Shown: positions 19,060 to 33,083 of the stretch, in pieces
Layout: every line of letters starts with the position of its first letter
How positions within the stretch are numbered: position 1 is the stretch's first letter
From: Congeria kusceri
Taxonomy: Eukaryota > Mollusca > Bivalvia > Myida > Dreissenidae
DNA length: 64,000 nt
Direction: 5' to 3'
Assembly (NCBI GenBank): GCA_027627225.1
Contig: CM051029.1
Span: forward strand, 77,263,578-77,327,577
Notes under the pieces: model-generated
What the model saw: only the letters and a program-made list of their open reading frames with translations
What the model was told of the DNA's origin: nothing
The model's database searches: none
Made by a program: the position numbers and the translations under genes

Positions 19060-19200
19060 CCTAGGTGCAACTCCGTCATGTTGCATATTGACTGGTACAC
19101 GTGCACCATGTTTTTCGACGAAGGAGGAGAATACGATTCGCTACTTGTGTGGCTGATTTACGCTTCTGAGTAGTGTTTCTCATTCCCGTCCCCGCACAAA
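19060..19200 (+). repeat. GTCGTCTGC-module, 3' half
   Basis: The words gactggtacacgtgcacc and tttttcgacgaagg match the right part of the fuller modules (12660-12690 and 10655-10690). It closes the nested inverted-repeat block on the right, as the 5' half opens minisatellite B on the left. Equivalents start at 31632, 44180 and 56721. Confidence 0.5.
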
Positions 19201-19853
19201 CTCATGATAGCTAAACAATCTTCAAAGGCGCGACACATGGGCCTATATTTAGAAAGAATTGAAAATATGTTAAAACACCACCACCATCAACAACACCAAC
19301 AACCATTTATTAGCTTTTAAGCATACTGTTGCTTTTTAGCCATATGCAAAACACAAGTGCTATACAGGATGAGCAAAATATGGAATTAGGTAATAAAAGA
19401 AGTTAACAAAAAATATTATATAACTCGAACAAAGTAATAAATGTCACAGTCCTTTGGAACATATGCTCGATAAATACTATTAATGGAATATAATTGCGAA
19501 TATAACTCCTATTATAGAATTTCTGAATTTTCGAACATTTATAAATACCAGCATTTAGCTGTTAACTTGGAGAGCAAATATCTTAAGGACTTAACAAAAA
19601 TAATTATTGTTTTCACTACCTCTTCCGATTGAAAAACAATGGCCACGACTTTAAATATTGTTGACTTCTTTCATGTGAATGGACCATTCTGAAACTGAAA
19701 CGCGAGGCTCCGAATCGTGCGTGTGTAACCTCACAACTAGGCTGCACACAATATTTTAATGGTATGCGTCCCTTTGTTCAGTTTTTGCTTGTAATTTCTA
19801 ATAAAATGTTGATAATTTTTATAATAATTGCTTTATTTATGATATTTATTTAT
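19201..19853. other. AT-rich right end of the unit
   Basis: A short CAA/CAC-rich run (19277-19304) is present. Otherwise I see nothing. The last 40 bp (ataattgctttatttatgat on) resemble 9555-9585, where a 31-bp monomer follows. Equivalents end at 32425, 44973 and 57514. Confidence 0.5.
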
Positions 19854-20511
19854 GGCCCGTATTCGCCAATCTATTCTTAGACTTAAGACGCAATAATAAA
19901 GAATATTCTTGAAACTGTTCTGTTCAAAGTAAACCGTTTACTTGAATCTGTCTAGGTATTCAGCAATTCAAATTACAGAGTTCTTTATTTAGAACGATTT
20001 GTAAAAGTGTGTATGTACGATCATTCCATTATTTATTTAAGAATCAATTATTTAAGAATACTAGAAAACAGATGAAAGTGACAAAATAACTTGAAAGCAG
20101 ACATATAAACATAAACGTGACGAATACAATATCGAATGAGTCAACAAATACGATTTTCGACTTTTGCATCGTTTATTAGTGTTCTGTAACCTAAAATAAC
20201 TGTACAGTAAACGTATATACATGTATTGGAGTTTCTGGCTGTACAGCCTAAAACTAGTTTCTGAAAAAAAAAAGTAGTTAACTATGCGTTTTTCAACAAT
20301 AGTTCATATTAACTTTTCTTTCATTTTAAATCGAAGTATATGGAAATTAATTATTAGTTGTTTAATTTATGCAAATATATCTGTTGTAAAATCGAACATA
20401 TACTCTTTAATGACAATGGTGACATTGGTACCGAGCATATTTGCGAAGTATTTTTATTGAGTCTGAGTCTATTCGTTATTCTTAAGTCTAAGAACAGGTT
20501 GGTGAATAAGT
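19854..20511. mobile_element. TIR element at the unit start, copy 2
   Basis: It has the same imperfect inverted ends as in copy 1. Here the left flank is the end of the previous unit (gatatttatttat), so this is the internal junction sequence of the array. Confidence 0.65.
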
Positions 20512-20960
20512 TCTTATATGTCAGGTTCATGATTATTTCTAGAAATCTTAATTTGATTACAACATACCTACAATCAAGCATGAATGTCAAAAATTGAGTT
20601 TTATAGTGAGGCCAAACCGGGCAACGGTTTCACAAAAGTTAGGTAGGGTCGGGTTTAAGTTTGTTTTTACTTTTTGTAAAGACACGTTATATACGGAAAT
20701 ACGGATTTCACGTAAAAAAACAATCTTCAATAAAAACTTTAGGGTCGGTGGGTTTTCGCTAGGTGAATAGGGTTGCCCGAAACACATAAAAAAATGGCCT
20801 GATTTCGGAAGAGAAAGGGCAATTACTATAATTGTAAACGTCGGAATCAGAAGTCGTGGGTTTGTTACTGATTATTTTTGTAATGCATTCAAGTGCATTT
20901 TGTCGCAGTGCTTGAACGTTTGAACAAATAGAAAGCATAGATAATATTGTTCATGTTATT

Positions 20961-22115
20961 AGCTCGACTATTCACAGAATAGTTGGAGCTATACTATTCA
21001 CCCGTTCGTCGGCGTCGGCGTAATGCTCCGGTTAAGGTTTGCGTGCAACAACTCCATATCTCTATATGTACTACAGATATTCAATTGAAACTTCACATTA
21101 TGAAGGATCATTTTGTGAGATCACTGACCAGAGCCCATAACTCTGACCTGCAATTTAGCAGAAATATGCCACTTTTTGAACTTAAAAACATAGGTTAAAG
21201 TTTGCGTGCAACAACTTCATATCTCTATAACTCGAGAAAGGATCGAGCTATTGTAATGAAACTTCACTCATAGATACCTTATAGCAAGGCCTCACTTGGG
21301 ATTGCATATGGGGTGGCTGGGATCAAGGTCAATGTCACTGTTACTAAAAATAGAAAAACGGTTTCCGCTCAAAAACTTCAGAACGCATTGAGATATTTTA
21401 ATGAAACTTAATACATAGATACCTTATATCGAGACCTCGCTTGGGATTGCATATGGGGTGGGTGGAGTCGTGGTCTTTTGGATTAAGTTTATATTCAAAA
21501 GTCTTGTATTTTCAAATCAACATAAGTTATTCACATGAAACTTTAATTGTACATTTGTAACTCCAACATCAGGTGCAACATATCCCATATTTCTGTTTTG
21601 TATTTTGACAGAGGTATGCCTCTTTTTCAAAATGATTTTCTGGTTGAAGATTATATTTAAAAGTCTTATGACTTCAACACTACAAAGTTATTCACCTGAA
21701 ACTTTGAATGCACCTTTGTCATTAACTGCAGCATCAGGGACAATATTCCCCATAACTCTGTTTTGTATCTTAAAAAAGAGTTATGCTCCTTTTTTACTTA
21801 CGTTTTCTGGTTAAAGTTTATATTCAGAAGTCTTATACCTTGAAATCTAAATGTGTTATTCACTTAAACCTCGAATTATGTTTCAGTTACAATCTCCGTA
21901 ACTCTGGTTTGTATTTGTACAGAGGTATGCCCACTTTTTACATATTTTTTGTGGTTAAAGTTTTTATTCCGAATTCTTAAAAGTTATAAACTATATAAGG
22001 TTTTCATTTAAAAGTGTTGTATTTCAACAAATGTATGCCCCTTCCACTTTTCGATATATGTACCAACTGAAATACTTCGAATAGTCGAGCGTGCTGTCCT
22101 CTGACAGCTCTTGTT
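20961..22115 (+). mobile_element. AGCTCGAC-family repeat, copy 2
   Basis: Same head, internal repeats and hairpin end as in copy 1. It reads gggtggagtcgtgg near 21460, where copy 1 has gggtggggtcgtgg. Confidence 0.75.
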
Positions 22116-23339
22116 CACAACAATTGCTTTATGATATTTATTCGTGACGATTACTAAGTGTAAGATCTTTATTCATGACTGTACATAATGTACTACAATA
22201 CTACAAAAGTTATTCACTTGAAACTTGGAATATATCGTTGTCATCAATTCCAACATCAAGTGCAAAATTCCCCATAACTCTGTTTTATTTTTTTTCACAT
22301 AGTTATCCCCCTTTTTCACATATAGTTTCGGTTAAAGTTTATATTCAAAAGTTGTATAACTTCAAAACTTGATAGGCTATTCAGTTGAAACTTGGAATAT
22401 ACCTTTGTCATCAACTACAGCATCAGGTGCCACAATCCACATAACTCTGTTTCGACAGAGTTATGCCCCCTGATCACATGTAAGTTGTTGGGGTTAAACG
22501 TTTTTTTTGTTCCAAAGTCTTATAATTTCTAAACTGTATATAGTATTCACTTAAAACTTGGAATAAATTTATGAAATTATTTCCATAACACAGCTATGTA
22601 TTTCAACAAATGTATGCCCCTTTAACTTTCCAAAATATTTACCAACTAAAATACTTTGAATAGACGAGCGCGTTGTCCACTGACGGCTCTTGTTTGTGTG
22701 TTGTATTACCACAATACCTATTTCATATACATTAACTTAACATGTTTGGCAGGTAAACCTACTTACTTTTGGCACAACGATACGAGTATAGCTTACCAAT
22801 ATTCAACGAATAAAGTACTGTGCCTAGCATTTTAGTTCCAAATCGGCATGGTTGAATATTACCGTGTATCAATATTGTTTGTAATTTTAACCAAGTATAC
22901 TATCGCTATTTGTTATTGTACTTCACGACACCCGACCCCTCCAACTTTCGTTTCATATACACCTGCGATTCCTGCCTCGTTCTGAACTTATGCGGAAATG
23001 TCGTCTGCACGAATTCCCGTTCCACGTCTGCCCTGTGTCATATGTCCCATGTTCGACGACATACGTTAATTGGTCTTTCGAATAATATGTCCCACGTTTA
23101 AATTGGAAACATCTTGTCGGGCTTTAAATGCTGATTAAGGTCAAGTGAATCGTATACCAGAAGTCTACAAACCGGAAGCAAGTGGTTACTGACTTCTGTC
23201 CCTTCCTCCTCCGTATATACCGGTACAGGTGTACCAAGCTTCCGACGAAAACAATGGCACGAACCGTCACTTACGAGCAGTTGTTTTGCACTGCAACTCT
23301 TACCTGCGTTGCGACGAAGAACTCAATGGCCTGCTTCTG

Positions 23340-23461
23340 TTAATTAATTATTATAATTATTATAATTGTTATAATTATAATAATAATAATTATTATTATT
23401 ATTATTATTATTATTTGTATAATTATTATTATCATCATCACCATTATTATTATCATTATTA
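23340..23461. repeat. AAT/ATT microsatellite, copy 2
   Basis: Same allele as copy 1. Confidence 0.9.
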
Positions 23462-23784
23462 GCATAATTATTTTGTTTGCTGTTGTTTTTATTCCATGTG
23501 TTTGTTAGTGTTTGTGACAACACATAATAAGATGTTTGTGGTATTAGAAATTATTTGAAATTGGAATCTCGATGTTCATCTTTCTAAATAGATGTATATC
23601 TTCCTATTAAATAAAACTACATTAAGCTCAAATAAATGTGCATGATAAACTTACATAAATATGCGTAATGTCAGTGTATAGTTTAATATATTACACGATG
23701 TGATATGTATTGTTAAATTACTTCCTTTCTGCCCAATTTCTTCCATTAAAATTATTTTTTGCTATTAAAGGAAGCATCTCACCG

Positions 23785-23948
23785 TGACCACTTTCCCACA
23801 TGGAGTGTTGCACTAAACATTGTTTGTGTATTTTTGTATGCCTTTTTGTGTTTATATATACTCACATGTTATTACAAAATATTTATGTTTTGTAATCTGT
23901 GAAACAAATAAAGAGTTGTTTTGTTCTGTTCTGTTCTGTTCTGTTGTT
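23785..23948 (+). mobile_element. Non-LTR retroposon 3' tail, copy 2
   Basis: Same aataaa and TTCTG tail with the same repeat number. Confidence 0.55.
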
Positions 23949-25354
23949 AGGTAACTGGCTCCAATTTCTCGATTTGGCATAAGGAAAACTGGCTTAAGTC
24001 TCTTATTTCATCGATAAAAATTACAATTATAACACTATTTTACAACTCACTATATTATTTGTTGTGATTATCTGACAAACTTTTCATTCAAAATGTAACA
24101 CGTCTTGACCACATTATTATGTACACTTTATTTCCATATGAAAATAGAGAAACAAAGTTAATCCTGTTATAACATGCTTACGAATTTTGAAAATTCGGAC
24201 CCTGGTTAGCAATTCACCTATCTATCCCAGCACTCTACTCGTGACCATGTTTAATACATACATTCTTATGAGACATAAAATTTCGCTTTAAACTTGTGTT
24301 AATGAAAAGGCTTGAGGACATAATGGACAATACTTAGTTTTCGATTTCGTTTTCTTCCTAACAATACCATTTCCAAAACTGAATATTGATTTAAAAAAAA
24401 TAAATATTTTTTATATGCCATAAAATGCTTTTATTCGTGATAATTACTTAGTGTAATATCCATACTCCTAGTCGTTACTCGTCCGTCCGTCCTCTCGTCC
24501 GTCCATTACGCTTAAATTCTGTCCGCCGCCATTTCACAGTAAGTGGCTGGTAGAATTCCATGGAACTTAAAATAAATATAAATTATGTACCAACATAGTG
24601 CACGTCAAGTTTCATTTGGATCAGTCAATTTTCTCTTCTCCAGAGTTATTGCCCTTAATTTAATGAAAAATTACCAATTGTGTTCATTAAAGTTTATTGG
24701 TCCCCTTATGTTGGAAACGGTATGCTTATTCAGCCTTATTTACACATAATTTCAAATATGAACCCTTACAACCACACATAATTTCGTTCTGCATAATCAA
24801 GCAATACAATAACGTGGCATAAGAACAACATAAGATATTACAGACAACACACTCACAATAAACAAAAGGTTACATAAAACACGATGACCATTATGGCTCT
24901 TTATCGCTCACCTGAGTATATTATAAATTGGTTTCGGACAAGAAGATTTTCAAAGTTTTCAATATAGCCATATAAGAAAATTTGCGCCGCCCAATGGGGC
25001 GAATCAAAATATTTTGAAGGAATTTGGAAGCGGATCAACCAAGAAACATTTCTGGCAAATAATACCAAAAATCCAACCAGTGGTATATACATCATTCCGT
25101 CCTCGTTCTGGACACGTCGTCTGCTTGCATTTTTCTCATTCTCACGTGCCAGGTTTTGACTGGATACTTTGCGTACCAGATAACTGCAAACCGGAAGTCA
25201 GGTCTCCCTGAGACTTGCCGCCCTCCCTCGTATAGTCCAGTACACGTGCACCAACAACACGTGCACGATCCTTCCCATGATCCCTTACCTGCGTGTGAAA
25301 GAGAACAAGAGGATCGGCTCCTAATTTTGCAAAGACCTGTCGATCAGGATAGCG

Positions 25355-25649
25355 TTTGACCTCCCAGTCTCAGAACTTGATTCTTAAGCATGTGTGTGTA
25401 AATTTTATATAGTGCACCGGGATTCTCTGCCATATGGCCATCGCCCCCAGAAGACTTGAAGTGGGTTACGGGGGATATTGCAAGATACAGGACACGCCCC
25501 GTTCCAGAGGCGACTCTGGGTCTTTTAGTGCCCGGTGTGAAGCACCTAGTACACTGCACCACGGTATAACGTCTCATGCGAAAGCCGAGTTAGTAGGTTA
25601 GGGTGTAACGGGGGCTCGAACCTGAGAACACAGGGTTGTAAAACGTATA
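25355..25649 (-). mobile_element. SINE-like segment, copy 2
   Basis: Identical to copy 1 as far as I can see. Confidence 0.35.
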
Positions 25650-25658
25650 ATAAGATGT

Positions 25659-25884
25659 AGGCAATTTCTTACGTGACACTCGCTTATTTTTCTATAGACA
25701 AAAACAAAATTATCGTTGTTAATCGGCCATTAAACAACTCTTTGTCGTTCTGATGCGTGGCTATTAAACTACTCGGACTAATGCCATCGTGGTTTCATTC
25801 CTGCGCATCAGAACTTAAAATCGTTGTTTATGGGCCAATGAACAACGATAAATCGAAAATTATTTCTTAAAAAATATTTTGTGT
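25659..25884. repeat. Small nested inverted-repeat block, copy 2
   Basis: Both arms and the hairpin are intact. Confidence 0.85.
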
Positions 25885-25930
25885 ATGATTTTTATTCGCG
25901 ATTATTACTACGATTTTGATTCATGATAAC

Positions 25931-27174
25931 GTTGATTCATCGCTTGGTTGTATTACGTCATAGCGTCGCTTGGATGTGTTGCTTTGTTCTTTCGCCTTCT
26001 TGCGTTACCACACTGAGTGGCCTGGTTGTTTTACGTCGTTGTGTCGCCTGGTTGTGTTCAGTAGTTGTGTCGCCTGGTTGTGTTACGTCTATCTGTCGCC
26101 TGGATGTGTAACGTCGTTTTGTCGCCTGGTTGTGTCACATCGTTGTGTCGCCTATATGTGATCTGTCGTTGTGTCACCTGGTTGTGTTACGTCGTTGTGT
26201 GGCCTGATTGTCTCACGTCGTTGTGTCGCCTGGTTGTGTCACGTCGTTGTGTCGCCAGGATGTGATCTGTCGTTGTGTCGCCTGGTCGTGTCACGTCGTT
26301 TTGTCGCCTAGATGTGATATGTCGTTGTGTCGCCTGGTTGTGTCACGTCGTTGTATCGCCTGGATGTGATCTGTCGTTGTGTCGCCTTGATGTGATCTGT
26401 CGTTGTGTCGTCTGGATGTGATCTGTCGTTGTGTCGCCTGGTTGTGTCACGTCGTTGTGTCACCAGGTTCTGTTACGTCGTTGTGTCACCTGATTGTCTC
26501 TCGTCGGTGTGTCGCCTGGTTGTGTCACGCCGTTGTGTCGCCTTGTTGTGTCACGTAGTTGTGTCTCCTGGTTGTGATCTGTCGTTGAGTCGCCTGGTTG
26601 TGTCACATCGTTGTGTCACCAGGTTCTGTTACGTCGTTGTGTCACCCGATTGTCTTACGTCGTTGTGTTGTCTGGTTGTGTCACGGCGTTGTGTCGCCTT
26701 GTTGTGTAACGTCGTTGTGTCGCCTGGTTGTGATCTGTCGTTGTTTCGCCTGGTTGTGTTACGTCGTTGTGTCGCCTGGTTGTGTTCCGTCATTGTGTCA
26801 CCTGGTTGTGTTACGGCATTTTGACGCCTGGTTGTGCTCCGTTGTTTTTGTCACCAGGTTGGGTTCCGTCATTGTGTCACGTGGTTGTGTTTCGTCGTTT
26901 TTTCACCAGGTTGGGTTCCCTCGTTGTATCACCTGGTTATGTTCCGTCGTTGTATCACCTGGTTGTGTAACGGCGTTGTGTCACCAGGTTGGTTTCCGTC
27001 GTTGTGTTGCTTGATTGTTTTCCGTCGTTGTTTTGCTTGGTTGTGTTACGTCGTTGTGTTGCTTGGTTGTGCTACGTGGTTCTGTCGCTTGGTTGTGTGA
27101 CGTCGTAGTGTCGCCGGGTTTTGTCACGCCGTTGTTTCGCCTGATTGTGTTACATCGCTGTGTCGCCTGATTGT
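25931..27174 (+). repeat. 26-bp minisatellite A, copy 2
   Basis: Same monomer number as copy 1. A base change near 26340 (ttgtgtcacgtcg) removes the 87-codon minus-strand frame present in copy 1. Confidence 0.95.
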
Positions 27175-27659
27175 AGTTAAATAGACTGTCACGGTGCGCA
27201 CTTTTCTTGTTATTGGACTTTGACGTTATTTCGAAGTCTATATTGATGCGACTTGCCTCGCTTCGGTTATATCATGTACGTTTGTTGATAACATTACGCT
27301 ATTTACTGTTGTTCAAATGCAACGATATTTCCTGCGTGTGTGTGTATTATTTAAAGTAACAGTATATAGTTTAATGCCGAATTATTGAAACGGTTTAGTG
27401 AATACCGGTATGTTTTATTTCATTCGTGTTTTACACGGGTTTTTTTTCGGACACACCTCGTGTGCTTTGCAGTTATATGTCTATATGTAGATTCGTTAAT
27501 ATTTAGGAAGTGCTGTATATTGTGCATATAATTAACACATTTTCCTTATTTTTACGTCGGAAAATTGTGCTCCAAATTTTAAGGTCAGCAGTTTATGGTG
27601 AGGAAAATGTTGGTTAAAGAGTGTGGAAGAACAAACATTGCACTACTACAATCATTATA

Positions 27660-28677
27660 CTGGCGCAGTGCCTAAATCCGCCACATTTGGGGGGTATTTT
27701 TACGATATTTTCAAAAGTAATTAACCAATCAAAACAAACATTAACATAAATCAAGTAAGGTTTAATGTGCATTTGCTGGCGTGTTTCGGTTACATTTCGA
27801 GTACTTGGCATAGACAAAATAATTAGCGAGATTGAAGAGTCGAACATTGTAAAAACAATTAGCGTGGGAGTGCCTAAATCCGCCACCCCTCTTTAAAATT
27901 GCTTGAAATTGATATTTTTCTATGTAATCCGTTTGCAAGCAATTTCTATTGAGTTTAAAACAAAAAACACTTTCTTTTTCGGATATCATTTTCAAGTGTT
28001 TGTAAAAAAACATGGTGATCCGAAGACGCTTGGTGAAAAATCGTAGATACAGAACTGTTGTACATTTGACTATTGTTTTAAGTCAAGCTTTCATGATTAA
28101 GCAGTTCGGTGTTTGTTGTTAATACATTATTCAATTTTTTTTTTTTTAAACAAACTTCTTTATATTTATAATATAATAAATCAGTTGTATATGGCTCTAA
28201 AACTGAGGCCCTGCGGATGAAAGTGGGTGGGTGGGGGGGTAAGTAATGCGCTTTTATGCGGCGAGAAATTAAGTGACTTCTATATAATGTGCTGTGCATG
28301 CAATTTTTCCGCATTTAATTATATTTATTGCCAATAAATAACTGATGTTTTTATGTTGCACATACTAACATGGACATAATATTAATACACAATTATTAAA
28401 TTTTAATGTGGATACCACGCGGTGCTTCAAAATTGCGCGTGCGCAGTATGAGATGGATTCCCCCCGTGCAATTCATTTTCATTTAGGGGTCATTGACAAA
28501 ACAATTGGATTAAATATTGAATTACTCAACATATCGAGAAGAAAATTCGTCAGCAGTGTTCAGAAAAACGTCTGATTGATCCATACAAATCAACAAAAAA
28601 GTAATCGTTGTGATACAAACACTGATGTGGATGGGGTGCCGAATTTAGGACAGAGGCGGTTTTAGGCACTGCGCCAG
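27660..28677. mobile_element. Mariner-type non-autonomous element, copy 2
   Basis: Both ends and the flanking TA pairs are intact. Confidence 0.85.
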
Positions 28678-29106
28678 TACGTACATTTTGTGATCTGTTG
28701 ATCAACTGCACTCGGGCTGTAGTCTAACAGTGTCCATATACAACACATTTAGGCAATAATGATCAAGCATATGGGTTTGCAGTTTATACAGTTTTTTCAA
28801 GGGTTTGATTTGCTGAAACTTTTAATCAATCAGATTTCGCAAACTAACAACCATATTTAAACATTGACCAAATGTGTGTCACCCGAATAGATTATAATGA
28901 AAATTATGGTCCTCCAGAGGTCTTATAGCGCCTCCTGTCCGCGTGTTCGGCGATACACGATCTAGTACATCTTTCCAGCCTCGTGCTGGACACGTGCAAC
29001 TGTTGTCTGCATAATTTAACGTCTGCCTAATTGTCGTCTGCACCATGTCAATTGTCCCATTGCTAAACCGGAACATCCGTGTCGTGGATGAAATACGGGT
29101 TAAATT

Positions 29107-29510
29107 TTGTTACGTCTTTGCATCATTTGGTTTTGTCACGTCGTTGCGCCTTTTGATTGTGTCTCTACGTTGCATCGTTTGGTTGTGTTACGTCGTTGCA
29201 TCGTGTGGGTTTGTCACGTCTTTGCGCCTTTTGGTTGTGTCTCTTCGTTGCATCGTTTGTTTGTGTTACGTCGTTGCGTTGTTTGGTTGTGTTACGTCGT
29301 TGCGTTGTTTTGTTGTGTCACCTCAATGCGTCGTTTGGTTGTGTCACTTCAATGCGTCGTTTGGTTGTGTCACTTCAATGCGTCGTTTGGTTATGTCACG
29401 TCGTTGCATCGTTTGATTGTGTTACGTCGTTGCATCGTTTGGTTATGTCACGTCGTTGCATGTTGTATCGTTTGGGTATGTCATGTCGTTGAATCGTTTG
29501 GTTGTGACAA
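29107..29510 (+). repeat. 26-bp minisatellite B, copy 2
   Basis: It reads gtttgtttgtgttacg (near 29260) where copies 1 and 4 read gtttgtttatgttacg. Confidence 0.93.
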
Positions 29511-29876
29511 TTTTGTGTTGTAATGCTGAATTGAAAAGTATCGTCACATGACTGGCATTTTCCAGCACGAGTGAGCACCTTTAATGTTTGTATCGCTTCA
29601 TTAAGTAATGCACGGAATTATACAGGAAATATACGAGGGGTGTCCAAAATGTTCATGTACTGATACTTCGGTTAATTGTTGTTGTATACAAAGTGCATAT
29701 ATCGCACATGTATATACAAAATCGATTAGAGCATTTTAATGTCTGAAGCTGTCATATTTAATTAGCAAAACCATTTTGAAATTCAGTTAATACGGATGTA
29801 TATTGTATAGAAACGCATTTCAGAGGAAGAGACCGGGAATCGCAGACACATACAAACTCCGTAATTTTGCAGTTTT

Positions 29877-30347
29877 AAGCTGGGGCCAACCTTAAAAAAT
29901 TGTTTGTTTGCCTTGGCCTACCCAAGGTAGCTGGTAGGTAGGCAATGTTTTTATGCAAATTCATTACTGATCCATTTGGAGCCAAAATATAGCGTATAAT
30001 ACAGACATTGCTTTGGATAATATAATAAAGTGTCTGTTGATATATTGACAAAGAGGCCGTTGTTTTCACAAGTTTCATAAAACATGAATAGAATTGCATT
30101 TTGGTATAGCCTATTTTAAGCAAGGGTCTAGCTGATACAGTTAATTTTATTAACCCATTGGAAAACGACCGAAATGAAAGAAGAGCGAGCTTTTATTTAA
30201 CCCAAATAAAAATACGAATCCGAAAAGAATATTCGGATTAAAAAAAAAACTGGCTTGATTTAACAAAGAAAAAACTTTTGAGTATGGGCTTTTTCGTCAG
30301 GTAGGTAGGCAATGGCAAAGAAAGTTATTTTTTTTTTAGCCTGGCTT
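29877..30347. mobile_element. 471-bp MITE, copy 2
   Basis: Ends and GTTTT flanks are intact; gacattgcttt, as copies 3 and 4. Confidence 0.65.
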
Positions 30348-30572
30348 GTTTTGTCATGTGATTCACAAAAAGTGAATTCATCGATACAATCGTTTCATCT
30401 GCAACAGAATCATGGTTGTATAACATGTTAACAACGGTGAGGTATTAACTAAATGTAACTAAAGAACCAGACTCACATGAAGTTCTCTATAAATCACGGG
30501 CACGTGTTTTACCATAATACGTTGTTGTTGCTTTATCTTTAATGACCCTTTCAAATATATCTTATTAAATTA

Positions 30573-31537
30573 TATAAACTTTAACTGTGGAGAAAACTAC
30601 CGGTAAGTTTGGTCGCATGTTTTTGGCGTCACGCATTCGTGTATAATTAAGAAATAATTTTCGATTTTGAGTTGCTTATCTGTAAATAAACAACGGTTTT
30701 GAGTTCTGATGTTATTCCCAATTTTTTCGATAGACAAAGAACACAGTTATCGTTGTTAAACTACCCAATGAACAATGCAAAAATATGTCCCGATTCTGAG
30801 TGGAGACTAAAAAAATATAGTTTTCGTTACCATTGCAAAACTATTTTTCAAGTCATTGTTAAAATCGAAAAAAAAAACGCATTATGGTTGTTAATCGGCC
30901 AATAATGTTTTTTGTCGTTCTGATGCGTGGTTATTTAACCCTTTAATGCATACGCACCAGATCGTTGTTTATTGGCAGATAAACAACGAAAAATCGAAAA
31001 TTTAATCGAATCGATTCTTAAATATAAGTGCATCAGAACGAAAAATCTTTGTTTATTACAAATAAAAAATGATAAAGCGAAAATTATTTCGATTCTTACA
31101 TGACATGACAATATATTCTGCAATTACAATGACAATTACAATGAGAACTATAGTTCACAGTTTCGAAACTACTTTTGCGATTTGTTTGTTGGCTATTTAA
31201 CAACGGAATTATTTCTTGTTTTTCTTTAGAAATCAATATTCTAACGTGACAAGCGCCATGTTTTATATTGTTAAAGAACAAAATTTACCGTTGTTAAACT
31301 ACGGTACCAAGAAACACCACGAAACAAATAGTCCCGAAACTGTAAACAATATTTCTGATTGTAATTGCGGAATTTGTTGTCAGGTCATGTTAGAATCGAA
31401 CTAATCTTCGCATTATCGTTGTTTATCGGCTAATAAACAACGATTTGTCGTTCTAACGCCCTCGTGGTTTAATTTCTACGCATCAAAACTCAAAATCGTT
31501 GTTTATTAGCCGATCAACAACTCTAAATTTAAAATTA
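30573..31537. repeat. Large nested inverted-repeat block, copy 2
   Basis: Collinear with copy 1; one change (aagaacacag for aagaatacag near 30738), shared with copies 3 and 4. Confidence 0.82.
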
Positions 31538-32425
31538 TTTCATAAGTATATTTTACATGTTCTATAGCGAATGAATGAAATTTGTTTCGATGAAAATATT
31601 CACTCTCTATTCCCAAATACTATAATCCTGACCTAGGTGCAACTCCGTCATGTTGCATATTGACTGGTACACGTGCACCATGTTTTTCGACGAAGGAGGA
31701 GAATACGATTCGCTACTTGTGTGGCTGATTTACGCTTCTGAGTAGTGTTTCTCATTCCCGTCCCCGCACAAACTCATGATAGCTAAACAATCTTCAAAGG
31801 CGCGACACATGGGCCTATATTTAGAAAGAATTGAAAATATGTTAAAACACCACCACCATCAACAACACCAACAACCATTTATTAGCTTTTAAGCATACTG
31901 TTGCTTTTTAGCCATATGCAAAACACAAGTGCTATACAGGATGAGCAAAATATGGAATTAGGTAATAAAAGAAGTTAACAAAAAATATTATATAACTCGA
32001 ACAAAGTAATAAATGTCACAGTCCTTTGGAACATATGCTCGATAAATACTATTAATGGAATATAATTGCGAATATAACTCCTATTATAGAATTTCTGAAT
32101 TTTCGAACATTTATAAATACCAGCATTTAGCTGTTAACTTGGAGAGCAAATATCTTAAGGACTTAACAAAAATAATTATTGTTTTCACTACCTCTTCCGA
32201 TTGAAAAACAATGGCCACGACTTTAAATATTGTTGACTTCTTTCATGTGAATGGACCATTCTGAAACTGAAACGCGAGGCTCCGAATCGTGCGTGTGTAA
32301 CCTCACAACTAGGCTGCACACAATATTTTAATGGTATGCGTCCCTTTGTTCAGTTTTTGCTTGTAATTTCTAATAAAATGTTGATAATTTTTATAATAAT
32401 TGCTTTATTTATGATATTTATTTAT

Positions 32426-33083
32426 GGCCCGTATTCGCCAATCTATTCTTAGACTTAAGACGCAATAATAAAGAATATTCTTGAAACTGTTCTGTTCAAA
32501 GTAAACCGTTTACTTGAATCTGTCTAGGTATTCAGCAATTCAAATTACAGAGTTCTTTATTTAGAACGATTTGTAAAAGTGTGTATGTACGATCATTCCA
32601 TTATTTATTTAAGAATCAATTATTTAAGAATACTAGAAAACAGATGAAAGTGACAAAATAACTTGAAAGCAGACATATAAACATAAACGTGACGAATACA
32701 ATATCGAATGAGTCAACAAATACGATTTTCGACTTTTGCATCGTTTATTAGTGTTCTGTAACCTAAAATAACTGTACAGTAAACGTATATACATGTATTG
32801 GAGTTTCTGGCTGTACAGCCTAAAACTAGTTTCTGAAAAAAAAAAGTAGTTAACTATGCGTTTTTCAACAATAGTTCATATTAACTTTTCTTTCATTTTA
32901 AATCGAAGTATATGGAAATTAATTATTAGTTGTTTAATTTATGCAAATATATCTGTTGTAAAATCGAACATATACTCTTTAATGACAATGGTGACATTGG
33001 TACCGAGCATATTTGCGAAGTATTTTTATTGAGTCTGAGTCTATTCGTTATTCTTAAGTCTAAGAACAGGTTGGTGAATAAGT
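32426..33083. mobile_element. TIR element at the unit start, copy 3
   Basis: Both inverted ends are present. The left flank is identical to that of copy 2. Confidence 0.65.

Larger units (their letters stand above)
7288..19853. repeat. 12.55-kb macrosatellite unit, copy 1 (12,566 bp)
   Basis: This is the first full copy of the direct tandem array. The unit start is set at ggcccgtattcgcc because homology to the other copies begins there. The unit contains only mobile-element fragments, minisatellites and AT-rich DNA. Differences special to this copy include ttgtgtgacgtcg at about 13776, which in the other copies reads ttgtgtcacgtcg, and gacattgattt near 17430 (gacattgcttt in copies 2-4). Confidence 0.95.
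19854..32425. repeat. 12.55-kb macrosatellite unit, copy 2 (12,572 bp)
   Basis: It is collinear with copy 1 over its whole length. It has two 1-bp shortenings in T tracts (near 22313 and 22500) and an 8-bp local duplication (atatgtctatatgt, 27475-27488) that copy 3 shares and copies 1 and 4 lack. Confidence 0.95.
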
